Shown: piece after piece, positions 9,101 to 14,994 of the stretch
Numbering within the stretch: position 1 is the first letter of the stretch
How the letters are laid out: each line of letters opens with the position of its first letter
Position numbers and translations under genes: made by a program
Notes under the pieces: generated by a model
What the model saw: only the letters and a program-made list of their open reading frames with translations
Databases searched by the model: none
Told to the model about the DNA's origin: nothing
From: CALODL01 sp942492115
GTDB taxonomy: Bacteria > Planctomycetota > Phycisphaerae > UBA1845 > CAIVHJ01
DNA: 64,000 nucleotides
NCBI GenBank assembly: GCA_942492115.1
Contig: CALODL010000001.1
Span: 264,218 to 328,217, forward strand
Reading direction: 5' to 3'

Positions 9101-11982
9101 TCGGTCGGCGCAAAGCGCACGGCACTGAGATCGATTCGGCTGTCGGTCTGAATGCGCATCTGCAGGAATTCGCCAAGCACCGTGTCGACGTTGGCCACGA
9201 CCGGGAAGCTCCCGGTTTGGTCCCATGCAACAGTGTGTTCGTGCATCAGCACCAGACTGGCGAGGTTTGGGCCTTTGAGAATTTGCAGGGTGATGTCGTC
9301 GGTGGTCGTTGCCGATTTGATCAGGTGGCCTGTGACCATGGCACTGCCGTTGACCGGCGCATTGAAGATCAAGGGGCGTCCACCGTAGCTATAGTCCGTG
9401 GTTGCATCATAGACGAATATCGGCATGCCGTTCTCGTCGACCAGGGACGTGTCCACGGCACCGGTGTAGGTGATGGTCGGAGCAAACTCAACCTCGTCGT
9501 ACGCCCCGTCATAGAGCGAGTTTACCCTGAAGTACAGACGGTCACCCGCGCTGACTCCGATGGCATCCAGTCCCGCAATCGTGCGTGCTGACAAATCTTC
9601 GGGGTCGTCGATTGTCTCGGACCACAGCTCGCTAGCGTTGTGTTGAATGCTGGCGCGAATGCCATCGGCGGTTGTGTATGTCGCAGGCGGCGCCGCGGCC
9701 AGCCGGACGCTACCGGAGACGCTGACGGTACCTGAGAATGGAGCAACCCAGCGTCGAACGGGATCGACCAGGTGGAACGCTCGTTCCTGCTCCTCGCGAT
9801 CTTCGGAAGGATCCTCGACCAGGCCTTCCGCATTCGTCGGTGCGCCAGGTGTCAGCGGAACTGGACTGTCCAGGCCGAAGGTCGGAACTCCGTCTTCGAG
9901 GCGGTTGTAGTACACTTCGCCGTTCACCACCAGATCAGGGAGCAAGTCTCCGTTGACGTCGGTCAGGTAGACCCGGCCGCGCGTGGTCGTCCTGGCGACC
10001 TCCCCGGAAACGGTGATTCCGAAGGTCACGTCTCCGCCATAGGTGCGGGTCTGGCTGTCTTCGAGGCTGATTGCGGAGAGGGTCGGCAGGGGTGTTTCGG
10101 TCCCGAAATCCGGGGCCGACGCCGGACCGCCGGTGTTCGGGCGGAAATAGAATTCTCCATCGGACTGGTAGAGCTGGTCTGGCAGAGTATCGCCGTTGAT
10201 GTCTACCAAGGTCAGGTAGTTGACGGAGGTGCCGGAACCCGTGCTGGCGCGACCGCCAAAGCCGATGACTCCGGCAAGCGAGATGCCCGCACTACCTTCA
10301 GTTTGCTGTGAGTCCGTCACATCGGCCTCGAAGGCCGATGAATCAACGTCGTGGAGTAGCAACCCGTCGCCCGAGACGATCTCGGCGTCATCGAATGCCG
10401 ACGTTGCCGCGAAGCCGTTGAGGACGTTCGCAGTATCCGTCGCTGTCTCATCGAAGTACTCGAATGTGTGTGTATTGAAGTGTTCGTCATTCTCCCCGTA
10501 TTGAGAAATTGACAGCAGCCGCGACTGTTCGAAGGCACCGACCTCGTACGCAAACCGATAGCGGCGGACCAGCGCGTTGTCGAAAGTGACATCGATTTGC
10601 GTCAGGCGGTCTGCAGTGACCATTTTGAACCCGCCTCGACAGTCGATCATGACATCGGGGCGCCCCTGTTCGCGCAGGAATTTGACCGCGTAGGGGCCAT
10701 CCGTGGCACCGAAGCCTGTGTAGCGGATCTCATCTAAATAGAGCTGCGTGCCTGGTACCGATCCACCCTCGAGGCCGGGATGCTGAACACGGACGCACTT
10801 GTAACGGATGATGTTTCCGTTGGTATCGCGTACTTCGCGCAAGGCCCACTTGTAGATATTCTGCTCGGAACCCCCGACCGGGTCGGACAGCGTAGAATCG
10901 GATGCCGGGCCGTTGACCTCCGGGTCGCCGCCATAGAAGAACCGTGTCCCTTCCTTGTCGATGACCTCCCACCAATAGTTGCTGGGGTGGTCCCCGTGCC
11001 GCATGATGTTGAGGAAGCGGCCCTCCACGCGGGTGTGGAATTGCTTTTCCGGAGCGCGCGCCTGCAGTGCACCACGATGCGCACCGGGCGTCAGTTGTTC
11101 CCCACCCAGCATATAAGTCTCAGTCTCCTGAGCATCGTCGTAGCGTGCCACGCCCCAGCGTGTGTCCACGACGATCGATGCCATGGACAGGTTCCAGCCC
11201 AAACCCATCCAGCCGTTTTCACCTGCGGAGTTGTAGACCACATCCAATTGAGGCTCCATGCCGTCGCGGCCAGGGGGGACCTGGATGGGATAATGCAGGT
11301 TGGCCGCGCCGAAGTTGTTGGGGCGGGGTTCTGCGATGAGATTGATCTGGGCGCCCGGATCGGCAGCTTTGATGTCTTTGATGCTGGTCGGATTGAATGA
11401 TACCGGCGTGGGATGATCGGGAACGCTGACAGTGCCGTTGATCATGTTTGTGAAGTGGTCGGTGGTGCTGATGATCACCTGACGATCAAGGTCGACCTTG
11501 ACGCGCTGCAGCTTGATCCAGGTCTCGGACAACTCGTCGTAATAAAAGGTATGAACATCCTCTGCCGTGTATCCGTTCGGGATGAGCTCGGGGTCGTAAG
11601 GCAGTGTGACCGCGACGGCTTTCTTGAATGTGCTGCCACGCGGCGTGAAGCGATACCCGGGTGTGGTCGCCGGGGTCACGTTGCTGATGCCGGCGTCCAT
11701 GTCAGGCAGTTCGCTGGCTGTGAGCGGCCGGACGCCAATGGTGACCGTCGATTCGACAGCACCCGCCGGAAAGTAGAGTTCCGCACCGGCGTAGGAGAAG
11801 CGCTTGGATTCGAAGGCGTTCACGGTCTCGAGCCACACGGGGTGAGCGCCGCCGTCTTTGGGTGCCTCGGTTTTCAACCTCGTGATACTGACCGATCCTG
11901 CACCGAGCAGAATCGCAGCGCAAGTTCCTATGACGGCTACGTGGCATCCACTTCTGCTTCGGGATCGAAAACGAGTGGTCAT
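3106..11982 (-). CDS. Giant SpvB/TcdB/RHS-repeat protein with a C-terminal His/Cys (clan CD-like) tip
   Basis: A 2,958-residue protein starting at 11982 behind AGGAG (11991-11995). Residues ~14-32 are hydrophobic (export signal or anchor). Residues ~40-190 resemble ZU5-like beta sequence. From ~200 an SpvB-type domain follows (LHYPIQVPPGRDG, GLGWNL), then many FG-GAP/VCBS motifs of the D(I/V)NGDGLPD kind typical of TcaC/TcdB insecticidal-toxin subunits, and two 'DNDxNGxxDxxDPxC' calcium-type inserts. RHS/YD repeats occupy roughly 1,700-2,650 and end in the RHS core (TGLYYYGARYYDP, then FIDPNG at ~2,750). The last ~206 residues are a separate tip with YIGHGSG (His 2822) and VALACFVG (Cys 2862), the spacing and context seen in caspase-like peptidases. 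No immunity gene follows. GC is lower than in the neighbours (about 50% in the hand-counted line 3541-3600). Architecture confident; tip function inferred. Confidence 0.9.
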   Translation of the reverse strand: MTTRFRSRSRSGCHVAVIGTCAAILLGAGSVSITRLKTEAPKDGGAHPVWLETVNAFESKRFSYAGAELYFPAGAVESTVTIGVRPLTASELPDMDAGISNVTPATTPGYRFTPRGSTFKKAVAVTLPYDPELIPNGYTAEDVHTFYYDELSETWIKLQRVKVDLDRQVIISTTDHFTNMINGTVSVPDHPTPVSFNPTSIKDIKAADPGAQINLIAEPRPNNFGAANLHYPIQVPPGRDGMEPQLDVVYNSAGENGWMGLGWNLSMASIVVDTRWGVARYDDAQETETYMLGGEQLTPGAHRGALQARAPEKQFHTRVEGRFLNIMRHGDHPSNYWWEVIDKEGTRFFYGGDPEVNGPASDSTLSDPVGGSEQNIYKWALREVRDTNGNIIRYKCVRVQHPGLEGGSVPGTQLYLDEIRYTGFGATDGPYAVKFLREQGRPDVMIDCRGGFKMVTADRLTQIDVTFDNALVRRYRFAYEVGAFEQSRLLSISQYGENDEHFNTHTFEYFDETATDTANVLNGFAATSAFDDAEIVSGDGLLLHDVDSSAFEADVTDSQQTEGSAGISLAGVIGFGGRASTGSGTSVNYLTLVDINGDTLPDQLYQSDGEFYFRPNTGGPASAPDFGTETPLPTLSAISLEDSQTRTYGGDVTFGITVSGEVARTTTRGRVYLTDVNGDLLPDLVVNGEVYYNRLEDGVPTFGLDSPVPLTPGAPTNAEGLVEDPSEDREEQERAFHLVDPVRRWVAPFSGTVSVSGSVRLAAAPPATYTTADGIRASIQHNASELWSETIDDPEDLSARTIAGLDAIGVSAGDRLYFRVNSLYDGAYDEVEFAPTITYTGAVDTSLVDENGMPIFVYDATTDYSYGGRPLIFNAPVNGSAMVTGHLIKSATTTDDITLQILKGPNLASLVLMHEHTVAWDQTGSFPVVANVDTVLGEFLQMRIQTDSRIDLSAVRFAPTEIARGFLPEGGLNADTCADEIDNDGNGVADADDPTCLEGASLVYSIVDGNPAPQFDNGEPALAFNIPVTIQAYPRNAFTTPYVPYQAPEDGTVDVHWPISTTVFTSNLTTTVTLTIKRAGQRLAKQTVAIVNGIVSGPSALNATIDVSQGDELYFEADAGSALDIGDFLLQINVMNPVLTYTIPPGFPSSTGFDLHLGPDDTDAFGGGFRQWGYGQYNGDFGQGEGGDLPSTCSDGLDNDDNGLTDREDPLCALPIAESQLVVPVSDNDPVIDVFLQMVPFVERDQWRAQDEEAWISAERMSASRLGVNFLDFPDGSKLGGGRGIVRLGGAKTTSENLSLLGFGVGSSSGTNWSAVEFLDFNGDRYPDVVGGGEVQPTLPNGALAADRIVVGGFGRVRKSDSETCNINLGATITRQVSNSRGRVESITTEKPAYNLSAGVTGGRGDFNTHWDLLDINGDGLPDYVTRTGSGLRVRLNLGYRFAAEEDWDSTSQLRREQSVLKGLSVGVGFTTPSYGLGGGVSHTASTSSAFYDLIDVNGDGLLDAVSKDLNGNPLADLCIPVDLASGSTELTVRFNTGNRFTEPYVLTGAMAMPLRTQVSITRNIGANGSVGIPIGPVILSFGGGHSRSRSLGGFEITLRDFNGDGYADHLYSDTTGEVQVNLNVHGRTNLLRTIRRPLGAVITLDYARDGNTVDLPQTRWNLSRVDVFDGFCGDGVDTLVSTYEYLDGFYDRTEREFYGYQTVIERQLNTPAGDAVYRSITSTYSNNNYYNKSLLIGELIQDAAGNRFTEVRHSFVLIDISTGMEVADPQSTTATVFPQLVRTDRLFYEGLAIPGKTTYTTFAYDAVGNMTAFFDAADEGIEDDLSVALGYFSDPAAYIVGIPNHILVSSNGVEMRRREADVEPGTGNILQVRQFLADGAVATTDLQYYPNGNLLSAIGPPNLHGQRYAVALEYDAATATHMTSISDSFGYVSTSTHDLRFGRPDVTTDINGNATDHDYDAFGRITSITGPYETGGLIPTLRFEYHPDQAAEACPNQPGVRPWALTRHIDPFRDVNDPIDTVLFSDGLKRVLQTKKDCTIHSGADDPAEHVMMVSGRLTYDHVGRTVEHFYPTTEPLGTPGEFNPAYDSIVPTTTEYDVLDRITNITIPDNTSSSTSYGFGPDRSGTPRFETTVTDANGIEKRTYHDVRKLITAMREANDGGAQILWTSYGYDAIKQLVQVEDDHHNISVMSYDNFGRRTAIDSPDAGLTENDYDLAGNLIAKVTANLRALNLQISYDHEFNRLLTVAYPLNPDNNVAYTYGSPGAPFNRAGRIVTVASEAGTVERFYGKLGEVTKELKTIASDTQGNSPNSPEVYTTQYTYDTWNRLQELTYPDGEVLTYDYDSGGLVRAATGFKDGVVFPYLERLEYDKFEQRVFMQCQNGVRTTQEYDPLDRRLLHLVSGTTGNTPFQDLHYTYDDVGNILQIHNDVPVPASNRSGGPVVQTYAYDDLYRLTEASGVHQYGPNKSSQYAASMSYDTIHNITAKNQLHELVRPSGQTIVQSKTSYAWAYQFDGPQPHAPTHIGDRTYSYDANGNQLGWEHDTNGTSRTILWDEENRIQSVYDNGHEKTYKYDDGDQRVIKRGPQGETAYVNPFYTVRNGTVITKHVYAETTRVASKLTPGHSNPQNNHGNPESNFLYFYHPDHLGSSSYVTTINGKLFEHLQYFPSGETWVQEKSNTQHTPYLYSAKELDEETGLYYYGARYYDPRTSVWQSPDPLFMDRPARGIREPQFYNLYAFAQNNPVKFIDPNGLDVIIAVGADPKKKKNEKTWMATAKALKAAIRKSNPKVRVRITSFKKLGKTARSITRKNGKVSTLVYIGHGSGGGQLMPSGLDGSEYVTLQDATKSARVARDGAVVALACFVGDSKLKTSGFKKKRQRVYATPDLYEWLYVKGKEKPKARIFSHKIDLSGDPLGFEERDAYKSVTNVTLPEQTGLKKGALTIPKAALQAEGRVKDD

Positions 11983-12240
11983 GCGACTCTCTCCTGTGCG
12001 ACGATTGAATTGTCATAGAGTAGAGATGAGGCCCTGGCGGGCTCTACGCATTCTAATTGACTGGTTGTTTGTGTCCACGCCGAACGAACGGCCGATGGCG
12101 TGCCCATACGCCTGCGCTGCGCGCGGGCCTGCCCCACTGAACGACTTAAGACGTGCTGGGCTCGGCACTTCTGCCGACCGCGTATGTTTTGGAAAGGGCC
12201 GGTTCGGTGTGCTGTTCCCTTACGGTGCTCCGCGCCGCGT
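11983..12240. other. Upstream region of the RHS gene, no gene seen
   Basis: This holds the ribosome binding site of the minus-strand RHS gene (AGGAG complement at 11991-11995) and presumably its promoter. No coding signal, hairpin or repeat could be supported in the rest. It runs straight into the decayed kinase fragment that begins near 12,241. Confidence 0.4.
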
Positions 12241-12420
12241 GGGATGCGCAGAATCGTTTCGAGGTCGCCGGTCAGGCGCGTGCGGCTGTCGGCGGCGATG
12301 CTGGGGTCGGCGTGCGTGATGTTGTGCAGGTCGCCCGACACGGCGTCGGGGAAGCGTTCGGTCAGCACCTGCCAGAAGATGACCCAAGAGCGTAGACGTC
12401 GGTGCGCACGTCGACGCTGG
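12241..12420 (-). pseudogene. Decayed Ser/Thr kinase fragment (C-lobe of catalytic domain)
   Basis: Base-by-base comparison with 1186-1373 of the intact kinase shows clear homology over ~180 bp, covering the segment after the activation loop (VLTERFP, then ADPSIAADS, then TRLTGDLETILR). The copy has a 9-base deletion and a 2-base deletion that breaks the frame, and it lacks the ATP site, HRD and DFG motifs. It abuts the sigma fragment at about 12,421, so the ~730 bp that should separate these segments has been lost. It keeps the same strand and order as the intact pair at 1-2745. This is a dead paralogue of an ECF-sigma/kinase operon. Confidence 0.8.
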
Positions 12421-12545
12421 TGATCCCGCGCCCGGCCCGCGCAGCATGTAGGCCGTCACCCGCGAGCAGCCCTGCCGATCAGCGACGAGCTGGCCCGCTT
12501 AACCCTCGAGATCGAAGAGCTTCAGTGCCGCGGCATGGGGCGCCG
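12421..12545 (-). pseudogene. Decayed ECF sigma fragment (region 4)
   Basis: About 125 bp match 2153-2275 of the intact sigma gene (region 4, VTAYMLRG and the helix before it). A 1-base insertion (CGGCCCGCG against CGGCCGCG) breaks the frame, and an in-frame TAA lies within the TTAACC at about 12,499-12,504. Region 2 is absent. It sits directly upstream, in the minus-strand sense, of the kinase fragment, preserving the sigma-then-kinase order. Confidence 0.78.
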
Positions 12546-12675
12546 TTCCACAGAAAACAGGACAGGCCCTTTGCGCGCCGCGTCGCCGCGTCGCCTGAAT
12601 GGGTGAACGCGGCCCGCGGCGTGGCCCGTGTTGCACAACACATTCATACATACTGGCTTATCGCAGGGGATGACC

Positions 12676-13035
12676 ATGCAGCGCACACAGATCGCAATCC
12701 TGACCGCCGGCGTGGCGGATCGCGTGTCCACCCAGCCGGATCGGGCCCGGGGGTCGGATGATCTCGAGGACATCGAGATACGGCGCGTCGTCACGGGCAC
12801 GGCAGTGGATCCCGATTTCACCGGCGATGGTCAACTGGATTGCCGGGACCTCAATCTCCTGGGTGCGGAAGCCGGTACGAACTCGTTCGAGTTCGATCTG
12901 GATAGAGATGGAGCCGTGTCCGTGGTCGACAGGGTCATCTGGTTGCAGGCGGCGGCGAACGCCAACCTCCCTCCCGGACAAGGCTATCTGGGCGGCGATT
13001 TCAACTCGAATGAGCAAAAAGGAGCTTCGAAATGA
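12676..13035 (+). CDS. Small dockerin-like (EF-hand type) protein
   Basis: About 119 residues. The centre carries a type I dockerin-like pair: DPDFTGDGQLDCRDLNLL, then DLDRDGAVSVVDRVIWL, each matching the DxxxDGxxxxxDxxxL calcium-loop pattern. The stretch before it (DLEDIEIRRVVTG) is close to a segment of the large protein encoded from 14,995 (DLKNIDRQRVVTG), so the two are related. Start chosen at 12,676, seven bases after GGGG; ATG 12,670 also fits. There is no convincing signal peptide, which is odd for a dockerin-bearing protein and could mean the 5' end was lost. Its stop overlaps the next start by 4 bases (ATGA), so translation is probably coupled to the propeller protein downstream. 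Confidence 0.6.
   Translation: MQRTQIAILTAGVADRVSTQPDRARGSDDLEDIEIRRVVTGTAVDPDFTGDGQLDCRDLNLLGAEAGTNSFEFDLDRDGAVSVVDRVIWLQAAANANLPPGQGYLGGDFNSNEQKGASK
13020..13024 (+). promoter_or_regulatory. Shine-Dalgarno for the 13,032 gene, inside the upstream gene
   Basis: AGGAG seven bases before the ATG at 13,032 lies within the last codons of the small dockerin gene. With the ATGA stop/start overlap at 13,032-13,035 this indicates an operon with coupled translation. Confidence 0.7.
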
Positions 13036-14900
13036 GCAAGGTCTCTTTCGTAACGGCTGTGCTGATCGGAACACTGTGCGTCTCTCATGCGTTCGCTGAG
13101 AAGCGCTTGATTTACGTCATCCTGCAGCCTGGCGATCCTACGTTGAAGGACATCATCTCGTCGCAGCTGGACGGTTCGGACCCGCAGCCCTTACACACGG
13201 GTATTTCCGGTGCGATCAACGTTCTCGTGGATAACGACGCGCAGAAGCTGTACTACCGCGATGGGATCGAGCTGAAACGATCCAACTTCGACGGATCGGA
13301 CGTAGAGATTCTCGGATCGCCGGCGACATGCATCGCGTCGAGCTTCGACACGTCGCTTTCCGACTCCGGTACCAGGATTCACACGCCGCAAAGCACCTGT
13401 GACACAACGGGCACTTTTCTCTACAACACGCCGTTCAATGGCGATGTCACCGGGTTGCTGCATTCGACCGAAACGGTGCCCGGATCGGGGGCCGTTCATA
13501 TTCTATCCGAGGAATGTGAGCTCGCCGTCATGGACCAGGACGGCGTCGCGCTGACTGAGGTTGGGCAACCGTTTCCGGGGGATCTCTGCTTTCAGTCGCC
13601 GCTGGCCTACGATGAAGTGGCCGACAAATTCTATACCGTGGTCTTCGGCATGACGGGGCCCAACGTATCTCGCTTTGACTCGGATGGTACGAATCCCGAG
13701 ACGCTGTTTCCGGTTTTGGGCACGGGCAACATGGTGGTCGACGGTGACGGGCAGAAGGTCTATTTCATGGGCGGCGGCGTCAACACGGCCCCGGATTTCG
13801 GCATTGTCGCGGCGAACTTCGACGGGACCGGCGAAACGGTTGTCGTCAGTGGAGAGGTGCAGGCGTTTGACATCGCCGACGTGGCCGGTGGCGAACCCTG
13901 CGCCGGCGTCGCCGATTGCGCCGACCTCGATGGTGACGGCATTCGCGATGACAACTGCATGTGGTGGACCTGCGGTGCGGACGGTTGTGCCGGCACGGAA
14001 ATCGTCTTCGGCGACATGGCGGGCCAGTTCGGGGCCTGTCCGCCGGACGGCACGGCCGACGGCAACGACCGCTTCGCCGCGCTGAACTGCTTCGCCGATA
14101 CCGATCCCAACGTCCCGGGTGGTTCATTCCCGTGTGAGGACGACGCCCCGGTGGCCTTCAACGTCGATGCCGGTGGTCAGTTCGGCTCGTGCGCGCCCGA
14201 CGGCGTGTGTGACGGCAATGATGCCTTCGCGGCGCTCAATGCCTTCGCCGGCACGACGTCATGCAGCTGTCCATTGAACGGCGGCCCATCGCCGGTCATC
14301 GAACCGGTGACCGTGGCCACCGCCACCCTCGAGCTTCATGCCTCCCGGGCGGAGGTCCGGCCGGGCGACGTCATCGACGTCGAGGTGCATCTGGCGACAC
14401 CCCTGGCCGACCTCCGCGGCTATCAATTGCATCTGGGTGTCAGCGGCGGAGATCGCGGCACCCTGGAACTGGTCGACATCGCCATCGCCCGGCCAGGTGT
14501 GTTCGGCGACACGGCTGACGCCGGCAGCGGCGTCCGGCGACCGGCGCTCGTCGACCGGCGCGTGGCGCGGGACGGGCGGCGGACTGCGCAGCACGCCATC
14601 GCGAAGTCCGACGTGGTTGCTCAGTCCGAGTCTGCAGCGGATACCGGTTACGTCTGGGCTGCATTCAATACGACGACGGGCCAGGTGCTCGCCGGCCGCG
14701 ACACGCCGGGTGTGCCTGTCGAAGCGGGGTACCTGGCGACGTTCACGTATCGGGCCTCGAAGGACGCGCGCGGGTCGTTTGCCATCGATGTGCTGGCCGA
14801 TCCAGACGCGGCCGACCACCGTACGTATCTGTTTCCGACGGTACCCGACGCACGCATCGCCATCGAAGCCGAGCGCGGCGTGCGCATCGATGTTCACTGA
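13032..14900 (+). CDS. Secreted YWTD-propeller protein with C-terminal dockerin/cohesin-like module
   Basis: A 622-residue protein. Signal peptide at residues 1-22 (hydrophobic core, ending SHAFA). Residues ~24-285 contain YWTD/LDL-receptor-like propeller motifs: KLYYRDGIELKRSNFDGS and KVYFMG...AANFDGTGETVV. From ~295 the shared module begins: CADLDGDGIRDDNCMWW, then two dockerin-like loops (GACPPDGTADGNDRFAALNCF and GSCAPDGVCDGNDAFAALNAF), a Cys-Ser-Cys end, and from ~430 a cohesin-like beta domain (EVRPGDVIDVEV, LRGYQLHLGV, ELVDIAI, GYLATFTYRA). The same module ends the proteins encoded at 14,995, 36,270 and 46,279, and part of it is identical in DNA to the 14,995 gene. A role as a surface scaffold or cell-wall-associated binding protein is inferred; its ligand is unknown. 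Second gene of a two-gene unit with 12,676. Confidence 0.85.
   Translation: MSKVSFVTAVLIGTLCVSHAFAEKRLIYVILQPGDPTLKDIISSQLDGSDPQPLHTGISGAINVLVDNDAQKLYYRDGIELKRSNFDGSDVEILGSPATCIASSFDTSLSDSGTRIHTPQSTCDTTGTFLYNTPFNGDVTGLLHSTETVPGSGAVHILSEECELAVMDQDGVALTEVGQPFPGDLCFQSPLAYDEVADKFYTVVFGMTGPNVSRFDSDGTNPETLFPVLGTGNMVVDGDGQKVYFMGGGVNTAPDFGIVAANFDGTGETVVVSGEVQAFDIADVAGGEPCAGVADCADLDGDGIRDDNCMWWTCGADGCAGTEIVFGDMAGQFGACPPDGTADGNDRFAALNCFADTDPNVPGGSFPCEDDAPVAFNVDAGGQFGSCAPDGVCDGNDAFAALNAFAGTTSCSCPLNGGPSPVIEPVTVATATLELHASRAEVRPGDVIDVEVHLATPLADLRGYQLHLGVSGGDRGTLELVDIAIARPGVFGDTADAGSGVRRPALVDRRVARDGRRTAQHAIAKSDVVAQSESAADTGYVWAAFNTTTGQVLAGRDTPGVPVEAGYLATFTYRASKDARGSFAIDVLADPDAADHRTYLFPTVPDARIAIEAERGVRIDVH
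14169..14426 (+). repeat. 258-bp perfect direct repeat, copy 1
   Basis: Identical to 20,758-21,015 (offset 6,589). It encodes the second dockerin-like loop and the first strands of the cohesin-like domain. The bases before and after differ between copies. Confidence 0.9.
14626..14900 (+). repeat. Near-perfect direct repeat, copy 1 (cohesin C-terminal half)
   Basis: Matches 21,215-21,489 at the same 6,589-bp offset. Scattered single-base differences are seen over most of its length, with a more diverged last ~30 bp. It is separated from the perfect 258-bp block by ~199 bp of clearly diverged but equally long sequence. Confidence 0.85.
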
Positions 14901-14994
14901 ACCACAGTAGTACACCAAGGCGGCCGACGCAGCCACCCAGCCATCGCGTCGGTTCCTGCAGCCGCTAATGCCTGGGTCCGCTGACGGAGAACAT

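Noticed and set aside
14924..14952. CCGACGC/GCGTCGG inverted repeat after the 13,032 gene
   Set aside because: Seven-base stem with a 15-base loop and no T-tract; too weak to call a terminator.
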